Assembly (NCBI RefSeq): GCF_009363695.1 | Contig: NZ_CP045403.1 | Location: forward strand, 1,344,001 to 1,408,000 | DNA: 64,000 bases | Direction of reading: 5' to 3' | Source: Bacillus sp. THAF10 | GTDB taxonomy: Bacteria; Bacillota; Bacilli; Bacillales; Bacillaceae_I | Part shown: positions 41,457 to 50,261 of the stretch, piece by piece | Position numbering within the stretch: the stretch's first letter is position 1 | Layout of the letters: every line of letters begins with the position of its first letter | Made by a program: the position numbers and the translations under genes | Notes under the pieces: generated by a model | What the model was told of the DNA's origin: nothing | The model's database searches: none | The model's input: only the letters and a program-made list of their open reading frames with translations

Positions 41457-41545
41457 TGGAAAGTATTAGACAAATACTGTAATATAGGTGTGGATTACCA
41501 TGAGACTAATATTGTTTATATATGCTGTTTGTTGAAAGGGAAGTT

Positions 41546-42904
41546 ATGATTAAATTTAAAGCTATTTTTAGTGAGAAAGTACATAATTTATCTCCAGCGC
41601 AGTTAATTGTAAGTTTTTATTTCATTGCTGTGCTGGTAGCTGTTAGCCTTCTAAGTTTACCCATTGCGAGATATGAAGAAGCAGAATGGAGTTTTATCAA
41701 CGCTTTGTTTACTGCTGTGAGCGCTGTAAGTGTTACTGGACTTACTGTTGTTAGTACAGCAGAAACATTTACCACTCCGGGTGTATTTATTCTTGCTTTC
41801 GTTTTGCAATTTGGTGGTGTAGGGGTAATGGCGGTAGGCACATTCATTTGGCTGTTACTAGGTAGAAAAATTGGCCTTCGTGAACGTCGATTAATGATGC
41901 TTGATCAAAATCAATCAAATTTATCAGGTATTGTAAAGCTTGTTAAGCAAATCCTTGTGCTTATTCTTACAATTGAACTTGTGGGGGCTTTCATTCTTGG
42001 TACTTACTTTCTGTCTTATTTCGATTCATGGCAGGAAGCTTATTTTCAAGGTTTTTTCGCAGCAGTAAGCGCCACAACAAATGGTGGTTTCGACATAACT
42101 GGCTCTTCTCTTGTTCCATTTGCAAATGATTATTTTGTCCAATTTATCGTGATTATCCTAATTATTGCTGGTGCGATTGGCTTTCCAGTTCTAGTGGAAG
42201 TGAAAGAATTTATTGTCCATAAGAATGGAAAATTCCGTTTTTCTTTGTTTACGAAAATCACCAGCATTACATTTGCTTTTTTAATTACCTTTGGGACAAT
42301 CGCCATCATCATTTTGGAGTTTGATGAGTATTTCAAGGGTATGACATGGCATGAAAGCCTGTTTTATGCCATGTTTCAATCTGTAACTACGAGAAGTGGT
42401 GGCCTTGCTACCATGGATGTTAGCGAGTTTACCTTACCAACTCTTCTTGTCATGAGCGGTCTTATGTTTATAGGTGCGTCTCCAAGTTCTGTTGGAGGCG
42501 GGATACGTACGACGACCTTTGCCTTAAATATTTTGTTTTTATATCATTTCGCTAGAGGGAATCGCAATATAAAATTGTTTGGAAGAGAAATTCACGAAGA
42601 GGATATTATCAAGTCTTTAGTGGTGCTAATCCTCGCCATTACCATTTGTTTTAGCTCTATCATTATTTTGTCTATTACAGAGGATTTTGCCTTAATTCAA
42701 ATTATTTTTGAAGTGTGTTCTGCTTTTGGTACGACAGGATTATCCATGGGAATTACCCCTGACTTATCCTCCTTTGGCAAGCTTGTTATTATTTGCTTAA
42801 TGTTTATTGGACGTGTAGGACTGATTACTTTTCTCTTCATTATGGAGAGTAAACAGAAACCACCTAAATACCACTATCCAGTGGAGCGTGTCATAATTGG
42901 ATAG
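41546..42904 (+). CDS. ktrD: TrkH/KtrB-family K+ transporter subunit (KtrD-like)
   Basis: 452 residues with four M1-P-M2 repeats. Selectivity-filter loops: VSVTGLTVVS, ATTNGGFDI, TRSGGLATM and GTTGLSMGI, each with the key Gly. ATG at 41546 has GAAAGGGAAG upstream; a longer frame from 41522 has no site. No RCK-domain partner gene (ktrA/ktrC) is nearby, as for B. subtilis ktrD, which works with KtrC encoded elsewhere. Imports K+ with Na+ or H+. Confidence 0.92.
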   Translation: MIKFKAIFSEKVHNLSPAQLIVSFYFIAVLVAVSLLSLPIARYEEAEWSFINALFTAVSAVSVTGLTVVSTAETFTTPGVFILAFVLQFGGVGVMAVGTFIWLLLGRKIGLRERRLMMLDQNQSNLSGIVKLVKQILVLILTIELVGAFILGTYFLSYFDSWQEAYFQGFFAAVSATTNGGFDITGSSLVPFANDYFVQFIVIILIIAGAIGFPVLVEVKEFIVHKNGKFRFSLFTKITSITFAFLITFGTIAIIILEFDEYFKGMTWHESLFYAMFQSVTTRSGGLATMDVSEFTLPTLLVMSGLMFIGASPSSVGGGIRTTTFALNILFLYHFARGNRNIKLFGREIHEEDIIKSLVVLILAITICFSSIIILSITEDFALIQIIFEVCSAFGTTGLSMGITPDLSSFGKLVIICLMFIGRVGLITFLFIMESKQKPPKYHYPVERVIIG

Positions 42905-42908
42905 AAAA

Positions 42909-42936
42909 TGAGGCCTTGAATAGGGCCTCTTTTTCT
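42909..42936 (+). terminator. Terminator of the ktrD-like gene
   Basis: GAGGCC-TTGAATAG-GGCCTC then TTTTTC. Confidence 0.78.
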
Positions 42937-43024
42937 TGTTTTGAAAGCTTTTATTAGAGTAAATATTTTAGAGCATTTGGATTCATATTAATAGAGACGA
43001 AAATGATGAAAGTAGGTCCTATTG

Positions 43025-44236
43025 ATGGAGCATGAAAAAAGATGGGCAATCGTATCATTGGCATCGATTCCACTTGTAATGACTTTAGGAAATTCGATGT
43101 TAATACCTGTTCTTCCAACGATTGAAAAGAAACTCGATATTTCTTCTTTCCAGGTTAGTATGATTATTACCGTGTACTCCATCGTAGCAATTATTCTTAT
43201 TCCTATAGCAGGCTATTTATCAGACAGAATCGGTAGAAAGGCGGTTATTCTTCCTAGTCTAATTATTACTGCAATTGGTGGTATTATTTCTGGTTGGGCA
43301 GGTTGGAAAATGGAAGATCCTTATTCGATTATACTTGTTGGGAGAACACTCCAAGGAATTGGTGCTGCAGGAGCCGCTCCCATTGTCATGCCACTAGTAG
43401 GTGATATGTTTAAGAGTGAAAGTGAAGTTAGTGAAAACTTAGGAATTATTGAGACTTCCAATACGCTTGGAAAAGTACTTAGTCCAGTATTAGGTGCCTT
43501 ATTAGCGGGGATTGTTTGGTATCTTCCTTTTTTTTCTATCCCTGTATTTTGTCTTATTTCCATTGTACTCATGCTTTTTTTAGTAAAAAGTCCAAAGAAG
43601 AAAGAAAAAGCATTGCCGTTTAAGGAATTTCTATTAGCTGTAAAAGGTATATTTCACAAAGATTCCAAATGGCTGTTTGCGATTTTCTTCGTGGGTTGCA
43701 TCCTGATGTTTGTCTTATTTGGAGTGTTATTTTATTTGTCTGACTTATTGGAAAAGAAGCATGGTATCGAGGGAGTGAAAAAAGGTGTGTTTTTAGCTGT
43801 CCCTTTAGCTACCTTATGCATCGCATCGTTTTTTACAGGTAAAAAAATTCAAAAAAACAAAGTGCTAATGAAATGGCTTATTGTCTTCAGTGTGACGGTT
43901 TTAGGGATCAGTGTGTTTGCGAATAGTTTTTTTGAGGGTGTTTGGATGACGATGGCGCTGTTTTCCGTAGGTGGACTGGGAATAGGGGTAGCACTTCCTA
44001 GTTTAGATGCTCTCATTACAGAAGGAATCGAAAAAGAAGAAAGAGGAACTATTACATCTATATATAGTTCCATGAGATTTATAGGTGTTGCACTTGGACC
44101 GCCAATAGTTGCACTGTTGATAAAAGGTGAGGACACTTTAATGTTTTATGTGTTGTCAGGAGTTTGTGCTCTTGCATTGTTTATATCCATGAAAGGAATT
44201 CATCCGGAAAATGACAAAAACAGGGCGGAAAGTTAA
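43025..44236 (+). CDS. MFS transporter, 12-TM drug/siderophore exporter type
   Basis: 403 residues, about 12 helices. Motif A in loop 2-3 is LSDRIGRKAVILPS, motif C-like GNTLGKVLSPVLGALLAG stands in helix 5, and a second A-like motif lies after helix 8. Length and motifs fit the DHA1 group of H+ antiporters (Bmr/TetA-like, including bacillibactin exporter YmfD). Substrate not decided. ATG at 43025 with AGTAGGT upstream. Confidence 0.88.
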   Translation: MEHEKRWAIVSLASIPLVMTLGNSMLIPVLPTIEKKLDISSFQVSMIITVYSIVAIILIPIAGYLSDRIGRKAVILPSLIITAIGGIISGWAGWKMEDPYSIILVGRTLQGIGAAGAAPIVMPLVGDMFKSESEVSENLGIIETSNTLGKVLSPVLGALLAGIVWYLPFFSIPVFCLISIVLMLFLVKSPKKKEKALPFKEFLLAVKGIFHKDSKWLFAIFFVGCILMFVLFGVLFYLSDLLEKKHGIEGVKKGVFLAVPLATLCIASFFTGKKIQKNKVLMKWLIVFSVTVLGISVFANSFFEGVWMTMALFSVGGLGIGVALPSLDALITEGIEKEERGTITSIYSSMRFIGVALGPPIVALLIKGEDTLMFYVLSGVCALALFISMKGIHPENDKNRAES

Positions 44237-44249
44237 GCCCTGTTTTTTA
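44216..44249. terminator. Bidirectional terminator after the MFS gene
   Basis: AAAACAGGGC-GGAAAGTTAA-GCCCTGTTTT plus TTAA; the palindrome overlaps both stop codons. Confidence 0.82.
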
Positions 44250-44594
44250 ATCTCTATCATAGCTCACGTCTTTGTCCGGGTGAGTAAATGGGACACCTTG
44301 AGGAGCCTTCGATTTTTCAATAAGCTCCCTGTTTTCAGCAGAATTCCAACCGATATCATTTGTGGGATGCACCCAATGATCTCCTGCCATGATGGCTGGA
44401 TCTACCTCGTCACTCCAATTGTTTAACGGTGAATCATCAGAATTATATAAGCTATCTCCAATCACAATTCCATGTTCATTAATGAACGGTGGCTGCATGG
44501 TAATTTTACTTCCCTTAAAACTTGGAGAATTGATTTGGTGGGGCATTGTTTCCTCTAAATATGGAACGTCTTTTGATTTTTTATTGTCCGTCAT
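44247..44594 (-). CDS. DUF3905-like protein, probably sporulation-related
   Basis: 115 residues, Pro/Asp/Asn-rich, hydrophilic: PYLEETMPHQINSPSFKGS, INEHGIVIGDSLYNSDDSPL, DPAIMAGDHWVHPTNDIGWN. I recognise the IMAGDHWVHPTNDIGW core as that of DUF3905, found in spore formers. RBS GGGAGGTGAAC is strong. It lies divergent from three tiny genes that look co-expressed. Confidence 0.7.
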   Translation of the reverse strand: MTDNKKSKDVPYLEETMPHQINSPSFKGSKITMQPPFINEHGIVIGDSLYNSDDSPLNNWSDEVDPAIMAGDHWVHPTNDIGWNSAENRELIEKSKAPQGVPFTHPDKDVSYDRD

Positions 44595-44681
44595 ACCTGT
44601 TCACCTCCCATTAAAGGTATATTTTTAGCTTTTCTATAAAATAAATAAGTATGTACAAAGAATCCAAAGGGGGTGAATGAA

Positions 44682-44813
44682 TTGCAGAAAGAATTTGAAT
44701 TAGCAAACCTGTCAGAAGATAATTTAACGAAAATTACGCTATTTGAAAAACAGCTTCAAGAGGAACTTGGGGAGCATATCGTTTTAATTGCTTATGAAGA
44801 ATGTGAAAAATAA
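44682..44813 (+). CDS. Tiny acidic protein of unknown function
   Basis: 43 residues from TTG at 44682 (MQKEFELANLSEDNLTKITL...), with GGGGG 8 bp upstream; a GTG at 44673 would add three residues but sits on the ribosome site. Predicted as two amphipathic helices: LTKITLFEKQLQEELGEH and HIVLIAYEECEK. First of three closely spaced small genes read in one direction. No family recognised. Confidence 0.55.
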   Translation: MQKEFELANLSEDNLTKITLFEKQLQEELGEHIVLIAYEECEK

Positions 44814-44848
44814 GAGCTGGGCATTCTAACAGTATGGGGGTGAAGGTA

Positions 44849-45004
44849 GTGGAAAAAAGGAAAGTCGCACATGATGCAGCCAAAAATAACAATAAAACTC
44901 CTAAGGAAAGCTTGCCAGACACAGAATTCTCTGCTGCATATGATAAGGAAGATATGATTCGTGGAGCAAACCGAAATTCAAAAAAAGGCAGACAAGGTAA
45001 ATAA
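44849..45004 (+). CDS. Tiny basic/acidic hydrophilic protein, SASP-like composition
   Basis: 51 residues from GTG at 44849 (MEKRKVAHDAAKNNNKTPKE...), with GAAGGT closely upstream. Hydrophilic throughout: DTEFSAAYDKEDMIRGANRN and a basic tail SKKGRQGK. The composition resembles minor small acid-soluble spore proteins, but no named Ssp family fits clearly. It ends 12 bp before the next small gene. Confidence 0.55.
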   Translation: MEKRKVAHDAAKNNNKTPKESLPDTEFSAAYDKEDMIRGANRNSKKGRQGK

Positions 45005-45016
45005 GGGGGATTTAAG

Positions 45017-45181
45017 ATGACACATAAGAAACAAAAGCAAGCTCATAAAGAGGAGCATGCTATTTCACAAGACAGTTTGAATGAAGAGTTTGGGCCAGAA
45101 TTTGGTGATCCCAACGCAGCAAAAGCCTTTGAAAATGCGATAGAGGCTAAAACACAAAAGAATAAAAAGGAAAAATGCTAG
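45017..45181 (+). CDS. Tiny hydrophilic protein, SASP-like composition
   Basis: 54 residues from ATG at 45017 (MTHKKQKQAHKEEHAISQDS...), with AAGGGGGA 7 bp upstream. A middle motif LNEEFGPEFGDPNAAKAFEN and a Lys-rich tail ending KKEKC. Such charged, aromatic-poor proteins are typical for minor spore proteins. The following hairpin overlaps its stop codon, which supports a real gene. Confidence 0.6.
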   Translation: MTHKKQKQAHKEEHAISQDSLNEEFGPEFGDPNAAKAFENAIEAKTQKNKKEKC

Positions 45182-45208
45182 CTGAATTAGCTAGCATTTT
45201 TTTTGGAT
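45173..45208. terminator. Bidirectional terminator after the small-gene cluster
   Basis: AATGCTAGCT-GAATT-AGCTAGCATT followed by eight T in total. Confidence 0.85.
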
Positions 45209-46950
45209 ATGTTATTAATTGGATATATTACTGTTTTGTTTTCCGATTGATTGAAATACACAAGCACATAGCCTTCCTCTTTCTTTATCTTGCCTGTTTT
45301 TCGATAAAGATCTAAGTCAAAATGAAGGGATTCAATCATGGTATGCTTGTAAAGATCTTTTTCGGTTAATTGCAGGTCGGAAAAGCTGGTACCAAGAATA
45401 CCTGGTTGTTGAGAGATTTCTTTGTAGAGCTTGGTTCTTGTTTCTTTCTCTACTCTATTTTCCCACCACGGTTTACGAGGCTTAAATTTTTGATGTAACA
45501 AGTAATCATACTTCATTAGGTTTTCTACAAGAGAAAGCGCCTCGGGAGATACCGAATGTAAAAATGCTTCCAGGCGTTTGAACAAATCCTCCAATTGGTG
45601 GCCAATTCTTGACCAACCCTCTTTATCCCAGTAGGACCCGAACTGTTGGAAGAAATCAAATGGTGTGTCAAACACGTTGGTAACTAAATATTCCACCGTT
45701 ACATCCATTCGATGATCATTCCAATACTTTTCTAAAACGTCCTCTACTTGTTTAATTCGGATAATGTCATCAAAGGAGAGCACATTATTTCCTAATATCT
45801 CGTATGGTGCTTGATCCATATATACATAATGATGATCTTCAGAACGAATTCTTAATCCAGTTCCACGAAGCATTTTAAGGAATCCAAGCTGAAGCTCCTC
45901 AGGGCGCATTTCAAAGACATCATTAAATGTTTTCTTAAAGGAATGATAATCCTCTTCAGGTAAGCCAGCGATAAGGTCTAGATGCTGATCTATTTTCCCA
46001 CCATCCTTTACCATCGTGACGGTACGTGAAAGCTTAGAGAAGTTTTGTTTCCTCATCACCAGCTCATTAGTAGCATCATTGGTGGATTGAACACCAATTT
46101 CAAAGCGGAAAAGCCCTTTTGGTGCTTCCTTGTTTAAAAAATCGATAACCTCTGGACGCATGATGTCAGCAGTGATTTCAAATTGAAACACGGTTCCTGG
46201 TAGATGCTCGTCAATTAGAAAGCGAAACATCTCCATGGCATAGCTACGACTAATATTAAATGTTCGGTCTACAAACTTAATCGTTTTAGCTCCGTTTTTC
46301 ATAAGAAAACGGATATCTTCTTTCACTTTCTCCCGATCAAAGTATCTTACTCCGACTTCAATGGAAGAGAGGCAAAATTGACAGCTGAAGGGACATCCTC
46401 TGCTTGTTTCAAAATACGTGACACGCTTTGACAGCGCTTGAAGATCTTCCTCGAAACGATATGGGGAGGGCAGCTCTTTTAAATCGACTTTATTACGCTG
46501 TGGAGAGATTTTATTTTCCTCGTTAAGGCGGTAGGCAAGCCCACTAATGCTAGAAAAATCTCCGTCTCCTTCGAGCTCTTTTAATAATTGCTTGAAGGTA
46601 ATTTCTCCTTCTCCAAGGACAATGAAATCCACATCCTTTAAGCGTTCAAGCCAATAGGAAACATCATAAGTAACCTCAGGCCCCCCAAGGACGATGACTA
46701 AATGAGGATTTATTTTCTTTAACATGCTAATCACTTTTATGGTTTCTTCAATGTTCCAAATATAGCAGCTAAAACCGATAACATCAGGTTTTTGTTGGAT
46801 AAGATCTGAAACTATATTCATCACAGGATCTTTTATCGTATATTCCGTAATATCTATCTTATACTCCGGCTCAGCATAAGCTTTTAAAAAGCGGATGGCA
46901 AGGTTAGTATGGATATACTTTGCGTTTAAGGTTGTAGCAATAATTTTCAT
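45187..46950 (-). CDS. B12-binding-domain radical SAM protein (DUF4080 type)
   Basis: 587 residues. N-terminal B12-binding-like domain (1-135: MKIIATTLNAKYIHTNLA, VIGFSCYIWNIEETIKV, IVLGGPEVTYD) lacks the DxHxxG cobalt-ligand motif. The radical SAM core has the cluster motif FETSRGCPFSCQFCLSS near residue 185 and IGVQSTNDATN. The C-terminal third fits DUF4080 (YYWD-type aromatic-rich region). Probable methyl- or thio-transfer chemistry on an unknown substrate. Convergent with the tiny genes. Confidence 0.88.
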   Translation of the reverse strand: MKIIATTLNAKYIHTNLAIRFLKAYAEPEYKIDITEYTIKDPVMNIVSDLIQQKPDVIGFSCYIWNIEETIKVISMLKKINPHLVIVLGGPEVTYDVSYWLERLKDVDFIVLGEGEITFKQLLKELEGDGDFSSISGLAYRLNEENKISPQRNKVDLKELPSPYRFEEDLQALSKRVTYFETSRGCPFSCQFCLSSIEVGVRYFDREKVKEDIRFLMKNGAKTIKFVDRTFNISRSYAMEMFRFLIDEHLPGTVFQFEITADIMRPEVIDFLNKEAPKGLFRFEIGVQSTNDATNELVMRKQNFSKLSRTVTMVKDGGKIDQHLDLIAGLPEEDYHSFKKTFNDVFEMRPEELQLGFLKMLRGTGLRIRSEDHHYVYMDQAPYEILGNNVLSFDDIIRIKQVEDVLEKYWNDHRMDVTVEYLVTNVFDTPFDFFQQFGSYWDKEGWSRIGHQLEDLFKRLEAFLHSVSPEALSLVENLMKYDYLLHQKFKPRKPWWENRVEKETRTKLYKEISQQPGILGTSFSDLQLTEKDLYKHTMIESLHFDLDLYRKTGKIKKEEGYVLVYFNQSENKTVIYPINNISKKNAS

Positions 46951-47203
46951 GGTAGATCCATCAATCTCCTATAATACTAGAATGTTTAACTTAACTATTT
47001 TATCATACTTACTATTTATACGTAACACGCTCTTTCTTCCATTATCTACACAATAGCATTAAATATTACAAAATGATTTCTGAAATGACTTTTTTATTGC
47101 GTTATATGACTAACAAAGGAATTTTAAGGAGGAACGTAGAAGAATATGGATTAGATGTGATATTAGCGTTGCTGCGAAATAATTGAAAAGTGGAGGAAGT
47201 ACA

Positions 47204-49417
47204 ATGATCCAACACATGGTGAAAGAGGAAACCAAAAAGTTGGAGGCAGAAATAGGAACACTCACTGCTCAAATTCAACGGCTTGAAAAAGAAAATAGGT
47301 TTCTTCAGCTTACATTCGAACATGCCAATGATTCCATAATCTTGTTTAATGAGAATTTAGAGTTTTTCCAAGTAAATCAAAAAGCATGTGATCTTTTTGA
47401 ATTGCCAAAAGAGGAATTGCTAAAAAGAAAGCTTCATGATTTTCTAGAATTAATGTCAAAGGAAGAAATAGAGTATCAAGAAGCACAATTAGAAGAACTA
47501 GGTGAATCGAAAAATGAATTAATCGTCCGCTTGGATAGTGGGAAAGTTAAGTTTATTGAATATTCTGCTGTTCGAAATCCGGATGAGAGCGGTTTAGATA
47601 TTTGTATCATTAGAGATATTACCCTAAAGAAACAGATGGAAAAAGAAACAAGCAAAAATAAGCAAATGTATCATGACGTGATAAATAGAGCAGTAGATGG
47701 TATTGTCGTTTTCGATAGAGATGGATACTTTATTGACGTAAATCCAGCATTCTGTTCCAATTTTGCGCTCCCAAAAATGGATCTTCTTCAGTCAAAGCTA
47801 GATGACTTTGTTGAGTCAGATTCTAAAATCAAGATGAAGAAGATATGGAATCTGCTCGAAAAGCACGGTAGAGTACGAGGAGAATTGCCTGTTTCTCTCC
47901 AAAATGGAGAAAGGAAAACTTTTGAAGTTACGATTACAGCAAACATATATGATGACTATTATTTGGCTATTATGCGGGATGTCACGGAAAAACGAAACAT
48001 GGAGCTTCAACTTGAAAAAAGTGAAAAACGTTTTAGGGAAATGTTTCAGCATGCGCTTGATGCCATTGTACTTGTCGATAATAACGGGAAGATAATGAGA
48101 GCGAATCCAGCAGCAAGCAGAGCCTTTGAATTACCACTTGAAAATTTAATACAGTCAAAGCTTCATGACTTTGTTCCAAAGAAAAACAAAAAAGTCTTTT
48201 CGATTATGAAGCAATTTGGAGCAAAAGGCGAAATTCGCGAAGAGCTGGAATTCCACATGCCTAACGGTCAAATAAAGCTTTTAGAGTTTACCGCAAATAA
48301 AGGTATTATTGATGGCTACAACATGATTATTTTCCGTAATGTTAGTGAACGGAGAAAGATGGAAAAGGACTTAAGAGAAAGTGAACAGAAATTCAGAAAG
48401 ATTTTTGATAATGCAATGGATGGTATCATTCTATGGGATGAAGTTGGAAATATTATTGACGCCAATCCTAATGCAAGCAAAATACTAGGATTTTCAAAGG
48501 AAGAATTAATAAATAATTATCTGTCATCATTTATTAACAGAGAACAAATTGATTCTATTAAAGAGAGGTGGAAGCAAAGTCCTGACAGTGATGAACTAAG
48601 TGGAGAAATTAGTTATGAGAATGATGGTTCAATTCAAATTATTGAATACTCTGCTAAAAAGAATGTCATTGAAGGTCTGCATATGACCATTTTCCGAAAC
48701 ATAACCGAAAAGAGGGAGATGGAGGAACAACTCAGAAAGTCCGATACGTTGACCGTGGTTGGAGAGCTTGCTGCAGGAATTGCTCATGAAATAAGGAATC
48801 CAATGACCGCTTTAAAAGGGTTTATTCAACTCCTCCAAAATAGCATGGAGGACAATCAGCATACGATGTATTTTGATGTCATTACCTCAGAGCTTAAAAG
48901 AATAGAGTCGATTATCACTGAATTTCTCGTCTTAGCTAAACCTCAAGCAATTTCCTACCAAAGAAAAAATGCAACTGTGATCATGAAAGAAACGCTGGAT
49001 CTCTTAAGTGCGCAGGCTTCGTTAGAAAATATCCAATTTGCGAGTTTCTTTGAAGAAAATGTTCCAGATATATATTGTGAGCCAAACCAATTAAAACAGG
49101 TGTTTATTAATATTTTGAAAAATGCAATAGAAGTCATGCCAAAAGGTGGTAAAGTTACCGTTTTCATTGAGAAAGAAAAAGAAAAAGATGATTTTATATT
49201 AATTTCCATAATAGATGAAGGAATTGGGATACCAGATGACAAGCTTAAAAAGCTAGGTGAACCATTCTATACCACAAAAGAACGTGGAACAGGGTTAGGT
49301 CTTATGGTAAGCTATAAAATTGTAGAAGAACACAACGGATGCATTGAAGTAATGAGTGAAGTAGGGAGAGGTACAACCTTTCATATTCACCTTCCAGTAG
49401 GCTCGCCAACTGCCTAG
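47204..49417 (+). CDS. kinE: PAS-domain sensor histidine kinase, sporulation kinase KinE type
   Basis: 737 residues, cytoplasmic, no membrane helix. An N-terminal coiled coil is followed by four PAS domains (about 30-140, 155-265, 280-385, 400-510; each opens with FEHANDSIILF-, DRAVDGIVVF-, QHALDAIVLV-like strands), then HisKA with the phospho-His in GIAHEIRNPMTALKGFIQL (about 532) and HATPase with NILKNAIE, DEGIGIPDD and GTGLGL. The His-box sequence is that of KinA-E, which feed the Spo0F-Spo0A relay. ATG at 47204 has GTGGAGGAAG upstream. Followed by ogt, as in B. subtilis. Confidence 0.93.
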   Translation: MIQHMVKEETKKLEAEIGTLTAQIQRLEKENRFLQLTFEHANDSIILFNENLEFFQVNQKACDLFELPKEELLKRKLHDFLELMSKEEIEYQEAQLEELGESKNELIVRLDSGKVKFIEYSAVRNPDESGLDICIIRDITLKKQMEKETSKNKQMYHDVINRAVDGIVVFDRDGYFIDVNPAFCSNFALPKMDLLQSKLDDFVESDSKIKMKKIWNLLEKHGRVRGELPVSLQNGERKTFEVTITANIYDDYYLAIMRDVTEKRNMELQLEKSEKRFREMFQHALDAIVLVDNNGKIMRANPAASRAFELPLENLIQSKLHDFVPKKNKKVFSIMKQFGAKGEIREELEFHMPNGQIKLLEFTANKGIIDGYNMIIFRNVSERRKMEKDLRESEQKFRKIFDNAMDGIILWDEVGNIIDANPNASKILGFSKEELINNYLSSFINREQIDSIKERWKQSPDSDELSGEISYENDGSIQIIEYSAKKNVIEGLHMTIFRNITEKREMEEQLRKSDTLTVVGELAAGIAHEIRNPMTALKGFIQLLQNSMEDNQHTMYFDVITSELKRIESIITEFLVLAKPQAISYQRKNATVIMKETLDLLSAQASLENIQFASFFEENVPDIYCEPNQLKQVFINILKNAIEVMPKGGKVTVFIEKEKEKDDFILISIIDEGIGIPDDKLKKLGEPFYTTKERGTGLGLMVSYKIVEEHNGCIEVMSEVGRGTTFHIHLPVGSPTA

Positions 49418-49441
49418 AAATAATGAAAGAGAGGGAGCTTT

Positions 49442-49933
49442 ATGTTTTATTATGATACGATACAAACTTCTGTAGGAAATTTATTTGTCGTATGTGATGA
49501 CAATTATTTATTAAAAGTAGGTTTTCAGGATGACTTTAATAAACACATCGATTCATCCACACCTATCTACCAATATGCTCCTGAACACCCAATTTGCCAA
49601 TTGGTAATAAAGCAATTGCGCGAGTACTTTGCTGGGGAACGGAAAAACTTTGAAATTCCACTAAGAATAAAAGGAACTGATTTTCAAATGCAAGTGTGGG
49701 AGGCATTAAATGGGATTTCCTATGGGACATTGAAATGCTACCAAGACATAGCTATGGAAATTAATCGCCCACTTGCAGTTAGAGCAATAGGGCAAGCGAA
49801 TAGAAGGAATCCAATTCCCATTATTATTCCGTGCCACCGTGTGATTGGAAAAAATAATGCCTTAACAGGGTATGCGGGAACTAAAATTGATATTAAGGAA
49901 AAATTACTAAAGTTAGAAGGGGCCATTGTATAG
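49442..49933 (+). CDS. ogt: Methylated-DNA--protein-cysteine methyltransferase
   Basis: 163 residues. Suicide enzyme that takes methyl from O6-methylguanine; the acceptor Cys is in PIIIPCHRVIGKN near residue 130. RAIGQANRRNPIP (helix-turn-helix part with the Arg finger) precedes it, and a C-terminal LTGYAGTKIDIKEKLLKLEG closes the domain. Length fits Ogt. 24 bp after kinE; probably co-transcribed. RBS GAGGGAG. Confidence 0.95.
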   Translation: MFYYDTIQTSVGNLFVVCDDNYLLKVGFQDDFNKHIDSSTPIYQYAPEHPICQLVIKQLREYFAGERKNFEIPLRIKGTDFQMQVWEALNGISYGTLKCYQDIAMEINRPLAVRAIGQANRRNPIPIIIPCHRVIGKNNALTGYAGTKIDIKEKLLKLEGAIV

Positions 49934-49945
49934 GCTACACTTCAA

Positions 49946-49982
49946 AAACGATAGAGTGACAAACTCTATCGTTTTTTTTTTT
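49946..49982 (+). terminator. Terminator of kinE-ogt
   Basis: AACGATAGAGT-GACAA-ACTCTATCGTT followed by ten T. Confidence 0.92.
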
Positions 49983-50080
49983 ACAGAATAGGCAAAGAAC
50001 TTTGTCATTTTTTTACTTAGGCTCATATAATTTACTAAGACTAAAAAAGTTTCCCTAAGTCAAAAAAACAGGAGTCGATT

Positions 50081-50194
50081 ATGATGGGAAGGGTAAATAA
50101 ATTAATTTTTTATACACACATAGTTGAAAAGTTACAAATCATTAATAATAACGAAAAAAATCAAATATTGAAAAATGAAAGTAAAAAAGATTGA
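50081..50194 (+). CDS. Possible 37-residue peptide gene
   Basis: ATG at 50081 (or 50084) has AGGAG 7 bp upstream; product MMGRVNKLIFYTHIVEKLQI... with a basic, Asn-rich tail. The size and place near kinE recall Spo0E-type phosphatase peptides, but their SQELD motif is missing. It may be spurious in this A+T-rich stretch. Confidence 0.3.
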   Translation: MMGRVNKLIFYTHIVEKLQIINNNEKNQILKNESKKD

Positions 50195-50217
50195 ATTCCC
50201 TCACTAATTAGATTATT

Positions 50218-50245
50218 CTCTAATTAGATGTAAATCTAATTAGAG
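50218..50245. promoter_or_regulatory. Perfect 28-bp palindromic operator of the ArsR-family gene
   Basis: CTCTAATTAGAT-GTAA-ATCTAATTAGAG: two 12-bp arms around 4 bp, ending 16 bp before the start codon next to the ribosome site. An extra half site ACTAATTAGAT lies at 50203-50213. Position and symmetry fit autorepression by the ArsR-type dimer encoded next. Confidence 0.75.
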
Positions 50246-50261
50246 AGGGGAGGGATTTAAC

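Noticed and set aside
50081..50194. Spo0E-type phosphatase peptide near kinE
   Set aside because: The SQELD signature is missing; retained only as a low-confidence small open frame.
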